Assembly (NCBI RefSeq): GCF_900155605.1
Contig: NZ_LT707420.1
Coordinates: 1,018,690-1,082,689, forward strand
DNA length: 64,000 bases
Reading direction: 5' to 3'
From: Actinomyces marseillensis
GTDB taxonomy: Bacteria; Actinomycetota; Actinomycetes; Actinomycetales; Actinomycetaceae
Shown here: positions 27,667 through 36,132 of the stretch, one piece after another
Numbering within the stretch: the first letter of the stretch is position 1
Layout of the letters: the number at the start of each line of letters is the position of its first letter
Notes under the pieces: model-generated
Seen by the model: the letters and a program-made list of their open reading frames with translations, nothing else
The model's database searches: none
What the model was told of the DNA's origin: nothing
Made by a program: the position numbers and the translations under genes

Positions 27667-28187
27667 GTACTACCAGTCAACTGATTGAATTCGCTAAATC
27701 TTCTGGCGCTTTCTGGATGAATCGCGGCACTGGTATCGCGCTGACGTGGGATAGCGGTATTTACTGGCATAATTTGTGGACCGAAAGCGATGATCAGGGC
27801 ACTTTGCTGTACAAGTATGGTCCCAGTGAGCGTTGGGAGGATCGCTCGACTTTCGTTGCTTCGCCCTTCGAGGATTGGACGGCGAAGGGCGCGATTATCC
27901 ACGTGGGCGAGTTCGCACGTAGTTATCGAGGTTGGGATCCGATCATCATTCCGCAGGTTGATTCTGATCCCGTTGCTCATCCTTACGTGTATTCGCAGTT
28001 CTTTCCGTGGGTTGGAGGGCTTGAGTTGGATGGAAAAGTCCTGCCTTTGACCGTCCGCACAGTGTTCCCCACCCATCGAGAACTCACTGCGTTTGCGCAT
28101 ATTGCGACCCTTGATTCGCAGACGCTTCTTGACGCGTATATGTCTGAAGATGGTGGAATTCTGCGGAACTGGGTTCGTCGTAGTTAG
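27663..28187 (+). CDS. Immunity-like protein of TNT-type cassette, copy 2
   Basis: The protein is 174 aa, aromatic-rich, soluble, with no signal peptide. The end, LTAFAHIATLDSQTLLDAY then SEDGGILRNW (~141-171), follows the same pattern as the first gene of the cassette. The 4-bp ATGA overlap with the TNT-like gene points to coupled translation, as expected for a neutralising partner. The specific family is inferred by pattern only. Confidence 0.65.
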   Translation: MSTTSQLIEFAKSSGAFWMNRGTGIALTWDSGIYWHNLWTESDDQGTLLYKYGPSERWEDRSTFVASPFEDWTAKGAIIHVGEFARSYRGWDPIIIPQVDSDPVAHPYVYSQFFPWVGGLELDGKVLPLTVRTVFPTHRELTAFAHIATLDSQTLLDAYMSEDGGILRNWVRRS

Positions 28188-28212
28188 TTGTTTGATTTTC
28201 GAGGCCGAGGCA

Positions 28213-28248
28213 GCCGGGTGGGCGTGTTGAGTTCATCCGGCGGCTTTT
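28213..28248 (+). terminator. Terminator of the TNT-like cassette
   Basis: GCCGGGTG (28213-28220) pairs with CATCCGGC (28234-28241; one G-T pair), followed by GGCTTTTT. It closes the three-gene unit 25 bp after the last stop. Confidence 0.75.
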
Positions 28249-28388
28249 TCCTCCTGCGAAGGTGTGGGCAATCCCTCGAATCAGTTTCGTGAGTATCTGA
28301 CCTTGGTCTGCTCGCTTTCCCTATAGTTCATAGTGTGGATTGAGAGCCACATGAACTGCGGCAACACGAATGCAGAGGAGCATTGTTC

Positions 28389-29852
28389 ATGAGTGAGACC
28401 ACTCAGGTTTCGTCTGGTCTAAACATCGAGATGGCCGGCCTAGATGTGATCCCCGAATCCGAAAGAAAAGGCACACCATCGTCCTTATTCATGCCTTGGT
28501 TTGCCGCTAATATCTCTGTCCTCGGTATTTCCTGGGGTTCGTGGGTGCTGGGCTTTGGCCTTTCGCTCACGCAGGCGATCCTTGTGAGCGTTGTTGGCGT
28601 TGCACTCTCATTCCTTCTGTGTGGACTGATCGCTATCGCCGGCAAGCGAGGATCTGCACCAACCCTAGTGCTCTCTCGCGCGGCATTCGGATATAACGGA
28701 AACCGTATCTCCGCAGCAATCTCCTGGATCCTCACTGTTGGGTGGGAGACCTTCCTTGCCATCATGGCGGTTCAGGCAACCGCGACCGTCATGGGAGCGC
28801 TTGGTTTCAGCAACCACCTGCTTGCACAGATCATCGCCTTGGTCGTTGTTGTTGTCCTTGCAGCAGGAGCGGGCATCCTCGGATTTGAAGCGATCATGAA
28901 GGTCCAAACGTGGATCACCTGGGCGACGGCAATCCTCACGATCGTCTACCTTCTGCTCTCGGCCTCGACAATCAACTTCGCGGTCCTTTCTGCACGTCCC
29001 GCGGCGCCCTTCGCAATGCTCCTGGGTGCGATGTGCATGCTCATGGTTGGTTTTGGTTTTGGATGGATTAACGCAGCAGCGGACTATTCGCGCTACCTTC
29101 CTCGTAAGGCCTCAACCGCCGGTGTCGTCGGCTGGACGACCGCAGGTGCTGCGCTACCTGTCATTATCTTGGTGATCTTCGGTGTGCTGTTGGTTGGCTC
29201 CAACTATGACACTCTCTCTGAAGCCATCGGCAACGATCCGATTGGCGCGCTGACAACAATTCTTCCAACCTGGTTCCTGATCCCCTTTGCGATCGTTGCA
29301 ATTCTTGGTCTTGTTGGTGGAATTGTTATGGATATCTATTCCTCTGGCCTTTCGCTGTTGGCAACTGGCGTGCCGGTTACCCGCCCCGTAGCCACCGCAA
29401 TCGACGGCACCATCATGACCATCGGAACGATCATCGTTGTCTTCTTCGCTGATTCTTTCCTCACTCCTTTCACTGCCTTCCTCACAACCCTTGGCGTGGT
29501 CATTGCCACCTGGGGCGGTGTCATGCTTGCTGACATCGCGCTCCGTCATCAGGACTACGACGAGCCCTCACTCTTCACATCAACGGGACGCTACGGTTCC
29601 GTTAACTGGGGAGCAATCGTCACACTGGCTGTCGGTTCCTTCGTTGGCTGGGGCTTTGTTGTCAATGCGAATGCCTCGTGGCTCGCGTGGCAGGGCTATC
29701 TCCTTGGTCCGATCGGAGGTCGAGAGGGAGATTGGGCCGGTTCAAACATCGGAATCCTTCTTGCCCTTCTCGTAGGCTTCTGCGGATATTGGCTGACCAG
29801 TGCGCGTCGCGTTCGTACGCAGGAAGCCACGCCTTCCCACACGCTCGGCTAA
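28389..29852 (+). CDS. NCS1-family nucleobase permease (CodB-like)
   Basis: This 487-aa permease has about 12 membrane helices. ATG 28389 is chosen (GAGGAG 8 bp upstream). NCS1 marks are MPWFAANISVLGISWGSW (helix 1), AFGYNGNRISAAISWILTVGWE (helix 3) and a GWINAAADYSRYLPR loop. It imports a nucleobase or related compound with a cation; cytosine or purine specificity cannot be read from sequence alone. The PNP gene follows after 19 bp, which suggests linked uptake and salvage. Confidence 0.88.
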   Translation: MSETTQVSSGLNIEMAGLDVIPESERKGTPSSLFMPWFAANISVLGISWGSWVLGFGLSLTQAILVSVVGVALSFLLCGLIAIAGKRGSAPTLVLSRAAFGYNGNRISAAISWILTVGWETFLAIMAVQATATVMGALGFSNHLLAQIIALVVVVVLAAGAGILGFEAIMKVQTWITWATAILTIVYLLLSASTINFAVLSARPAAPFAMLLGAMCMLMVGFGFGWINAAADYSRYLPRKASTAGVVGWTTAGAALPVIILVIFGVLLVGSNYDTLSEAIGNDPIGALTTILPTWFLIPFAIVAILGLVGGIVMDIYSSGLSLLATGVPVTRPVATAIDGTIMTIGTIIVVFFADSFLTPFTAFLTTLGVVIATWGGVMLADIALRHQDYDEPSLFTSTGRYGSVNWGAIVTLAVGSFVGWGFVVNANASWLAWQGYLLGPIGGREGDWAGSNIGILLALLVGFCGYWLTSARRVRTQEATPSHTLG

Positions 29853-29871
29853 AAGTTGAGGAAGGTGTGCT

Positions 29872-30675
29872 TTGACAGCTGATCCCCGTTTTTCTTCTGT
29901 TCTTTTCGACCCCGAGGCCACTGCCGCCGCGGAGCAGATTCGCGCCCTTTGCGGGGGAGCTCCCTTCGCATTGGTCGTCTTGGGGTCGGGCTTAGCGGAT
30001 GCTCTTAATGACCAGTGGGGAGTGCCATCGGCCTCGCAGCCTTTGGGGTCACTTCCCGGTGTGAGCGCCCCGGTTGCGGATGGACACCGCAATGAACTTC
30101 GTGTCTACATGCGCGAATGCGGCCCCGTTCTGGTCGCAACCGGACGAACTCATCTGTATGAGGGACACGGGCCTCTTACTGTCACCGCGCTGATCCGTGC
30201 GGCTGCGTGCGCGGGTATCCAACGCGCAATTGTGACCAATGCGAATGGATGCCTGCGCGACTGGTCCTTGGGTGATGTCATGATCATTACGGATCACATG
30301 AATCTCAGCGGTTCCTCGCCATTTGATGGGCCACTGTTTGTCGATATCTCACAGGTTTGGGACAGTGAGATGAGCAAGGGGATGCGTGAGCACTGTGGTC
30401 GAGAGGGGACTTACGCCTTCCTTCGTGGGCCTGAGTATCAAACAGGTGCAGAAAGTCGAGCCTTAGTGCAATTGGGTGCCGATTGCGTTGGAATGTCGAC
30501 CGTTCTTGAGGCGATAACCGCTCATGCACTCGGAGTCCGTGTTGCCGGTATGTCAGTTGTCTCAGACCTGTCTTTCGCCCAGGCAGAAACCGACCCGCAA
30601 GACGTTGTGGATGCCGCGCGAAAGGCATCCACAACGGTCGTTGCCGGTATCGAGGCCGCGCTCGCCGTGGACTGA
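29872..30675 (+). CDS. Trimeric-type purine nucleoside phosphorylase with altered base-specificity residues
   Basis: The 267-aa enzyme starts at TTG 29872 after GAGGAAGG. Family marks: VLGSGLADAL (phosphate loop), GRTHLYEGHGP, VTNANGCLRDWSLGDVMIITDH, and GADCVGMSTVLEA. In the base-recognition part, GPEYQTGAE has Gln190 where human PNP has Glu201, and SVVSDLSF has Asp232 where human has Asn243. The spacing, 42 residues, equals the human spacing, so the alignment is ungapped. This Gln/Asp pair is known from mutagenesis to move specificity from inosine/guanosine to adenosine. It follows an NCS1 permease in an operon. The family is sure; the specificity is inferred. Confidence 0.9.
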   Translation: MTADPRFSSVLFDPEATAAAEQIRALCGGAPFALVVLGSGLADALNDQWGVPSASQPLGSLPGVSAPVADGHRNELRVYMRECGPVLVATGRTHLYEGHGPLTVTALIRAAACAGIQRAIVTNANGCLRDWSLGDVMIITDHMNLSGSSPFDGPLFVDISQVWDSEMSKGMREHCGREGTYAFLRGPEYQTGAESRALVQLGADCVGMSTVLEAITAHALGVRVAGMSVVSDLSFAQAETDPQDVVDAARKASTTVVAGIEAALAVD

Positions 30676-30679
30676 AGGG

Positions 30680-31843
30680 CTAAAGAACTCCCAGAACCCG
30701 CGAAAGCATCTCTTCGGCCACCTTTGGTGGGCACGCGAGGTTCATTCGTGCCCACTTCGAGTAATTCGCGCCCAGTGTGATTCCCGCATTAACCGCAATA
30801 TGTGCGCGTTCAAGCAGCACACTCGCGGGGGAGTCCCCAAATTGCGGATAGGCCTCGAATCCCCACCACGTCAGGTAGGTTGCCTGCGGGGGATGGAAAT
30901 CAATCTTCGTGGAAGCAAGTGCCTCGCCCACAGTGCGAATATTGCCTTCGATGACCTCAAAAATCTCACGCTGCCACTCGTCACCGTTCGTGTAGGCCTC
31001 GATCGAACCCAAGGCACCAATCGTCGACATTGAATGGGGGAGTTTCTCTTGACAGATGCAGTCCCAGCGCTCGCGAAGTCCCTCATCTGGAATGATGACC
31101 TGCGCATTGGGCAAGCCCGCAATGTTCCAGCCTTTTGTCGCCGCGGTTGCGGTAATTGTATGGGAAGCAAACTCTGCGCCCATCCGCGCATAAGAAACAA
31201 AATCGCGACCACTCAAAACCAAGGGGGAGTGGATCTCGTCAGAAAACACCAGCGCGTCGTAGCGCGACACGAGCTCTTGTAAGGCTCGCATTTCCGCCTC
31301 GGTGAGGACGCGCCCCACTGGGTTCCATGGGTTGCACAAGATGACCAAGCCAGCGCCGGCCTCGAGGCCCGCCTTAATTCCATCAAGATCCAGCGTCCAC
31401 CCGCCGGGGTAGGCATCGCCGTGGAGGGAAGGAACTTCGATGACGGAGTGCCCCAGTGCAGGTGGGATCGTCAAGAAAGGCATGTAGGCGGGAGTCGGGA
31501 CAATGACCGGGGATCCTGGGCGAACCAGGTACTGAATCATCGCCTCCAGGGCTGGAAGAACCGCAGGAGCAACCCTCACCGCTTTCGGATCCAGATCCCA
31601 ACCAAAACGCTTCTTCTGGAAAGCGGCGGTCGCCTCGGAAACTGCGGGGGCGAGCCACGTCGGGTTGTAGCCCAAAAGCCCGTCCTGAATCGCCGAAACC
31701 ATGACCTTCTCAACGCAAGGAGCGGTGCCGAAATCCATTTCAGCAACCCAAGCACCCAAAACATCGCTGCCATCGGCGGGCTTAATGCCTGTCCACTTCA
31801 ACGAGCCGATGCGACATAGCTCTTCAGCGCTACGAAATTCCAT
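30680..31843 (-). CDS. MalY/PatB-type PLP C-S lyase / aminotransferase
   Basis: The 387-aa fold-type I protein starts at ATG 31843 (MEFRSAEELCRIGSLKWTG; AGAAG upstream). The N-terminus is the usual one for MalY/PatB: W-V-A-E-M-D-F-G. The PLP site is TATAATKGWNIAGLPNAQ (Lys) with SDEIHSPLVLSG upstream and NPWNPVGRVLTEAEM. These enzymes cleave cystathionine or cysteine conjugates and can act as aminotransferases. It is convergent with the PNP gene, with 4 bp between stop codons. Confidence 0.9.
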   Translation of the reverse strand: MEFRSAEELCRIGSLKWTGIKPADGSDVLGAWVAEMDFGTAPCVEKVMVSAIQDGLLGYNPTWLAPAVSEATAAFQKKRFGWDLDPKAVRVAPAVLPALEAMIQYLVRPGSPVIVPTPAYMPFLTIPPALGHSVIEVPSLHGDAYPGGWTLDLDGIKAGLEAGAGLVILCNPWNPVGRVLTEAEMRALQELVSRYDALVFSDEIHSPLVLSGRDFVSYARMGAEFASHTITATAATKGWNIAGLPNAQVIIPDEGLRERWDCICQEKLPHSMSTIGALGSIEAYTNGDEWQREIFEVIEGNIRTVGEALASTKIDFHPPQATYLTWWGFEAYPQFGDSPASVLLERAHIAVNAGITLGANYSKWARMNLACPPKVAEEMLSRVLGVL

Positions 31844-32044
31844 GCCATAGCTTCTTTCACGATCGTTCGAGGTGGCCTCCAGACGAGGCCGGGAATGTGA
31901 GCTGGCTCCCATTGTATGGCTTTGGATTCATATTCGGAATTCGCCTTGTCGCTCAAAGGAAAGTGACGCACCTATCCCGCCACCAGCCTCGCCGGTGGAA
32001 AGAATGTGCACGGGGGCAAATTCTGGGAGCTAAACTTAGAAATT

Positions 32045-33553
32045 ATGAGTGTGACTACCGCAAGTGGCGCCGATGTTCGCGTCCGATTCTGCCCTTCGCC
32101 AACTGGAACTCCTCACGTGGGAATGGTCCGCACCTGCCTCTTCAACTGGGCATACGCGCGCCACACCGGAGGCACCTTCGTCTTCCGTATTGAAGACACC
32201 GATGCTGCTCGCGATTCCCAGGAATCTTTCGATCAGATTCTTGATTCGCTGCGTTGGCTGGGCCTGGATTGGGATGAAGGCGTCGGTAAGGGAGGCCCGC
32301 ACCCGCCGTACCGCCAGAGCGAGCGCATGGACATCTACCGTGATGTCGCGGCAAAGCTCCTCGAAGCCGGCTATGCCTACGAGTCCTACTCGACTCCCGA
32401 AGAGGTCGAAGCTCGCCACATCGCAAAGGGTGAGGATCCCAAGCTTGGTTACGACGGCTTTGATCGTGATCTGACCGAAGAACAGATTGCCGCCTACCGC
32501 GCCGAGGGACGCAAGCCGGTTCTGCGCCTACGCATGCCCGATGAGGACATTACCTTCACCGACCTGATTCGCGGCGAGATCACCTTCAAGCCCGGTTCGG
32601 TTCCGGACTACGTCATTGTCCGCGCCAATGGTCACCCGCTGTACACGCTGGTCAACCCCGTTGATGACGCGCTCATGGAAATCACGCACGTCCTGCGTGG
32701 TGAAGACCTGCTCTCTTCGACGCCTCGCCAGATCGTCCTCTACCGAGCGCTGGAAGAACTGGGTATTGCCAAGTTCATGCCTCGCTTCGGCCACCTGCCC
32801 TACGTGATGGGCGAAGGCAATAAGAAACTCTCCAAGCGCGATCCTGAATCGAACCTGCTCCTGCATCGCGAAGCCGGAATGATCCCTGAGGGCCTGAACA
32901 ACTACCTCGCGCTGCTGGGATGGTCGATCAGCCCCGATAATGATGTCTTCTCCATGGAAGAGATGGCCGCGGCCTTCGATATTTCCGACGTGAACCCGAA
33001 CCCCGCGCGTTTCGACCCCAAGAAGTGCATTGCGATCAATGCTGAGCACATCCGCCTGCTTGAGCCCGATGATTTCCGAGGTCGCATCGTCCCCTTCCTT
33101 CACCGCGAAGGTTTGGTGTCGGCTGATTCCTACGACGAGCTGACCGCTGGCGAACAGAAGATTATGCAGCACGCTTCTCCGCTCATTCAGACGCGTATTC
33201 AGCTGCTGGGCGAGGCCCCCGGAATGCTGGGCTTCCTCTTCACTGAGGATGACGCGCTTGAACTGGACGAGAAGTCCGTATCGAAGCTCAAGGAGAACGC
33301 TCCTGAGGTTCTGGATACAACGATCCGCTTCATCGAGAACTATGACGGCCCCTTCGAAACTGAAGCTCTTGAGCATGCGTTGCGCGAGCTGATTGTTGAG
33401 GGCATGGATATCAAGCCGCGTATTGCTTTTGGCCCGATTCGTGTGGCAGTGACGGGACGCCAGGTGTCACCGCCGCTGTTTGAATCCATGGAAATCTTGG
33501 GTCGTGAGAGTGTGCTCAATCGTCTGCATTCATTGCGCAACCGACTGGGCTAA
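32045..33553 (+). CDS. gltX: Glutamyl-tRNA synthetase
   Basis: This 502-aa class I synthetase starts at ATG 32045. HIGH-type motif is [13 protein letters not shown] (H-V-G-M variant), and the KMSKS-type motif is [26 protein letters not shown] lies between. It charges tRNA-Glu, and in bacteria with the amidation pathway also tRNA-Gln. Its neighbours downstream are tRNA-Gln and two tRNA-Glu genes, so enzyme and substrates are linked. Confidence 0.95.
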   Translation: MSVTTASGADVRVRFCPSPTGTPHVGMVRTCLFNWAYARHTGGTFVFRIEDTDAARDSQESFDQILDSLRWLGLDWDEGVGKGGPHPPYRQSERMDIYRDVAAKLLEAGYAYESYSTPEEVEARHIAKGEDPKLGYDGFDRDLTEEQIAAYRAEGRKPVLRLRMPDEDITFTDLIRGEITFKPGSVPDYVIVRANGHPLYTLVNPVDDALMEITHVLRGEDLLSSTPRQIVLYRALEELGIAKFMPRFGHLPYVMGEGNKKLSKRDPESNLLLHREAGMIPEGLNNYLALLGWSISPDNDVFSMEEMAAAFDISDVNPNPARFDPKKCIAINAEHIRLLEPDDFRGRIVPFLHREGLVSADSYDELTAGEQKIMQHASPLIQTRIQLLGEAPGMLGFLFTEDDALELDEKSVSKLKENAPEVLDTTIRFIENYDGPFETEALEHALRELIVEGMDIKPRIAFGPIRVAVTGRQVSPPLFESMEILGRESVLNRLHSLRNRLG

Positions 33554-33603
33554 ACTGGTCATCACCTGAGATGGCTGACGCCGCGCGCCAGCACCATAAT
33601 CGG

Positions 33604-33664
33604 CCGCAGGAAGTGGGATGGAGCTGGAGCCTAAGGGCTCCGGTGGAGGACTCACTTCCTGCGG
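33604..33664. other. Long hairpin between gltX and the tRNA cluster
   Basis: CCGCAGGAAGTG (33604-33615) pairs exactly with CACTTCCTGCGG (33653-33664). An inner stem GGAGCC/GGCTCC lies at 33626-33631 and 33636-33641. There is no T run, only TTCTCC. It may act as a gltX 3' end, processing site or small RNA. No known family is recognised. Confidence 0.55.
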
Positions 33665-33709
33665 TTCTCCATATATGCCGCACTATGATCAGTGCCACGT
33701 TCCTGCGAT

Positions 33710-33738
33710 TTGGCAAGTAGAGCGCAGTTCGCTATTCT
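33710..33738 (+). promoter_or_regulatory. Sigma-A-type promoter of the tRNA-Gln/Glu cluster
   Basis: TTGGCA (33710-33715), a 17-bp spacer, and TATTCT (33733-33738) are close to the housekeeping consensus. Transcription would begin about 35 bp before tRNA-Gln. Confidence 0.5.
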
Positions 33739-33781
33739 TTTCTCTTGTCGCCGCTTCGGTCTGACCGAACGGATTGCGCCA

Positions 33782-33853
33782 TGGGGTATGGTGTAATTGG
33801 CAGCACGAGTGATTCTGGTTCATTTAGTCTAGGTTCGAGTCCTGGTACCCCAG
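33782..33853 (+). tRNA. tRNA-Gln (CTG)
   Basis: The cloverleaf is complete: acceptor TGGGGTA/TACCCCA, D stem GTGT/GCAC, anticodon stem AGTGA/TCATT with loop TTCTGGT (anticodon CTG), T stem CTAGG/CCTGG with TTCGAGT, discriminator G. CCA follows in the DNA (33854-33856). Confidence 0.93.
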
Positions 33854-33878
33854 CCATCGCAAAGAAATTTGCGAGAAG

Positions 33879-33951
33879 GCCCCCATCGTCTAGCGGCCTA
33901 GGACGACGCCCTCTCACGGCGTTAACACCGGTTCAAATCCGGTTGGGGGTA
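33879..33951 (+). tRNA. tRNA-Glu (CTC), copy 1
   Basis: Acceptor GCCCCCA pairs with TGGGGGT (first pair G-T). Anticodon stem CGCC/GGCG holds loop CTCTCAC, anticodon CTC. T loop TTCAAAT. It is identical to copy 2, 54 bp downstream. Confidence 0.93.
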
Positions 33952-34005
33952 CGATTCTTTTCCACGCTTTGTTGTGTGAAAGAACAGCGCACGTTGTGGC
34001 GCGCC

Positions 34006-34078
34006 GCCCCCATCGTCTAGCGGCCTAGGACGACGCCCTCTCACGGCGTTAACACCGGTTCAAATCCGGTTGGGGGTA
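34006..34078 (+). tRNA. tRNA-Glu (CTC), copy 2
   Basis: The sequence is identical to the tRNA-Glu at 33879-33951, so this is a recent tandem duplication or a copy kept by gene conversion. It is followed 9 bp later by a terminator. Confidence 0.93.
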
Positions 34079-34087
34079 CAACTCTTC

Positions 34088-34111
34088 GCAGGGCTTCGGC
34101 CCTGCTTTTTT
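34088..34111 (+). terminator. Terminator of the tRNA cluster
   Basis: GCAGGGC (34088-34094), TTCG loop, GCCCTGC (34099-34105), then six T. Textbook factor-independent terminator. Confidence 0.92.
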
Positions 34112-34166
34112 GTTATCCAAAGATTGCTACCCAAGTGCTGCCCGTCAAGCATGTAAGAATGACACC

Positions 34167-35300
34167 ATGCGCATTATTTTGGTCTCCGATACTTTCCGTC
34201 CCACCATGGGCGGAATTGAAACGCAGGTGGGTGCCCTTGCTGACCACCTCCACGCCCGAGGCCACGAAATAGTTGTTCTCACCTGCACGCCTGAGGGCAC
34301 GCAGGTCGAGCCTTGCCCCTATACGGTTCTGCGCTCGACATGGTCGAATCCATTTGGTGCCCCCGTTGATCCGAAGGCGCCTCGGCGCTTCCGTGACTTC
34401 ATTACGCGTTTTCGCCCCGATGTCGTCCACTACCACATGGGTGAACTTACGCCGGTCGTTCAATCCCTTGTGCTGCGCCTCAAAGACTCTGGGATCCCTC
34501 AGGTCGTCACCGTGCACTCGCTGTGGGATCGACGCCTGACAATTCCGAGCTTCACTGCCATCGCGCGTAGATCGGGGCTCAACACGGCTCCGATCATCTG
34601 GACGGGTGTTTCACAGCTCGTCAATGACCAGATTCGAGCGGTCATGGGGGAGGGCGTTCAGATCGGTACTTTGCACAACGGCGTTGATCTGTCTCCATGG
34701 CAGCGTCCACCCCTTGCTCACGAGGGAATCCTTGCTGTCACGGCAACCCGCTTTGCGCCTCGAAAGCGCGTGGATGCGCTCATCGATATCCTCGCAGAGA
34801 CCTCTCGCCGCTGGAATTCCTACTATCGCCGAGGCGACGCTTCCGTTTTCCCCTTGCGTGCGGTCATCGCGGGTGAGGGACCGCTTTTCAATGCCACTGT
34901 GCGCAAGGTTGACAAGTATGACCTGGGGGAGTGGGTTCTTCTTCCGGGACGTATGAGCGCCGGTCAGCTACAGGACCTGTATTCGCGAGCGGATATTTTC
35001 CTTGCCCCCTCGATCAAAGAATCTGCCTCGATCGCGGGACGTGAAGCCCTAGCCTCTGGACTCGCAGTGATGACGCGTTCACAATCTGGACTTGCCGAAG
35101 TGGTTGAGAACGGCGTGAATGGGTGGAGTCTTGACAGCGACGAGGACATGATTGAAACGCTCGTGGGCGTACTCGACCGTCCCGAATGCCTCAGCGACAT
35201 TCGTGCGCACAACATGAGCGCCAGTTTCCCCTTCTCGTGGGAGAAGGTCATTGACTCAACGGAGGAGTATTACCGGCGCGCGATTGCTGCCGTGTCTTAG
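34167..35300 (+). CDS. GT4-family glycosyltransferase
   Basis: The 377-aa protein has ATG 34167 as start because the GT-B N-terminus MRIILVSDTFRPTMGGIETQ begins there. The N-terminal GGIETQ loop and the C-terminal FLAPSIKESASIAGREALASG segment, with its retained-configuration E-x7-E pattern, define GT4. It transfers a sugar from a nucleotide donor in the cytoplasm, probably for envelope glycolipid or polysaccharide; donor and acceptor are unknown. The stop overlaps the convergent IclR gene's stop by 4 bp. Confidence 0.88.
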   Translation: MRIILVSDTFRPTMGGIETQVGALADHLHARGHEIVVLTCTPEGTQVEPCPYTVLRSTWSNPFGAPVDPKAPRRFRDFITRFRPDVVHYHMGELTPVVQSLVLRLKDSGIPQVVTVHSLWDRRLTIPSFTAIARRSGLNTAPIIWTGVSQLVNDQIRAVMGEGVQIGTLHNGVDLSPWQRPPLAHEGILAVTATRFAPRKRVDALIDILAETSRRWNSYYRRGDASVFPLRAVIAGEGPLFNATVRKVDKYDLGEWVLLPGRMSAGQLQDLYSRADIFLAPSIKESASIAGREALASGLAVMTRSQSGLAEVVENGVNGWSLDSDEDMIETLVGVLDRPECLSDIRAHNMSASFPFSWEKVIDSTEEYYRRAIAAVS

Positions 35301-36037
35301 TCTTCCATTCCCTCGGCGGAGCGGAGGAAATCAGAGAGCCTATTGGCTGCCGCAACCGCGGAGGGGCCGTGCTGGCGTCCCGGTTGGCGTCCCATGCGCT
35401 CGACGGGACCAGAAATTGAGATCGCGGCCAGCACTCGGCCGGATGGGCCTCGAACGGGGGCGGAAACCGATGCGACGCCAGGCTCGCGTTCTGCAACCGA
35501 CTGTGCCCAGCCTCGGCGACGAACTTGCGCAAGCATTGTTGCGTTGAAGGTGGCGCCGTACAGGCCTCGGTGCAAGCGGTCGGGTTCTTCCCATGCAAGA
35601 AGAACCTGCGCGGCAGAACCTGCCTTCATGGTGAGGGTCGCGCCAACGGGAATGGAATCGCGAAGACCCATTTCGCGTTCAGAAGCGGCAACGCATACGC
35701 GGAAGTCGCCTTGACGACGGAAAAGCTGTGTTGATTCCTTGGTGTGATTGCGCAAGGCAATCAGAACAGGCATCGCGGCCGCAAGCAGACGGTCCTCGCC
35801 AGCAGAGGAGGCGAGTTCTTGGAGACGTGGCCCCAAAACGAAACGTCCCTGCATGTCGCGTGCAACGAAGCGGTGATACTCCAACGCGACGGCCAGGCGG
35901 TGTGCTGTTGGGCGTGCAAGACCCGTTGTTGCGACCAACTGTGCAAGGGGGGCCGGACCTGCTTCGAGGGCGCTCAAAACCAACGCGGCTTTATCTAGAA
36001 CGCCAACTCCACTTCCAAAGGCTTCTGAGTCCTCCAT
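35297..36037 (-). CDS. IclR-family regulator, likely of leuCD (LtbR/NdgR type)
   Basis: The protein is 247 aa from ATG 36037 (MEDSEAFGSGVGVLDKAALV). The winged HTH lies at ~14-70 (APLAQLVATTGLARPTAHRL), followed by the IclR effector domain (SRPLGATLTM-like GATLTMKAGSAAQVLLAW and RRRGWAQSVAEREPGVASVSAPV). Divergent placement before leuC is the conserved arrangement of actinobacterial LtbR/NdgR, repressors/activators of leucine genes. A dyad in the intergenic region is a candidate operator. The role is by family and position. Confidence 0.88.
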   Translation of the reverse strand: MEDSEAFGSGVGVLDKAALVLSALEAGPAPLAQLVATTGLARPTAHRLAVALEYHRFVARDMQGRFVLGPRLQELASSAGEDRLLAAAMPVLIALRNHTKESTQLFRRQGDFRVCVAASEREMGLRDSIPVGATLTMKAGSAAQVLLAWEEPDRLHRGLYGATFNATMLAQVRRRGWAQSVAEREPGVASVSAPVRGPSGRVLAAISISGPVERMGRQPGRQHGPSAVAAANRLSDFLRSAEGMED

Positions 36038-36051
36038 GATGCTATTTTCAC

Positions 36052-36068
36052 ATCTCAGTAAATGAGAT
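36052..36068. promoter_or_regulatory. Candidate IclR/LtbR operator between the regulator and leuC
   Basis: ATCTCA (36052-36057), 5 bp, TGAGAT (36063-36068) is a perfect dyad in the regulator-leuC divergent region. It is placed to control both genes, as in LtbR/NdgR systems. Binding is inferred. Confidence 0.55.
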
Positions 36069-36132
36069 ATCAAGTCCAACTCCACTGTAAGTGTCAATCA
36101 TGGGAAGAAAGAAGTCGAAGAAGGAGCGGGAA

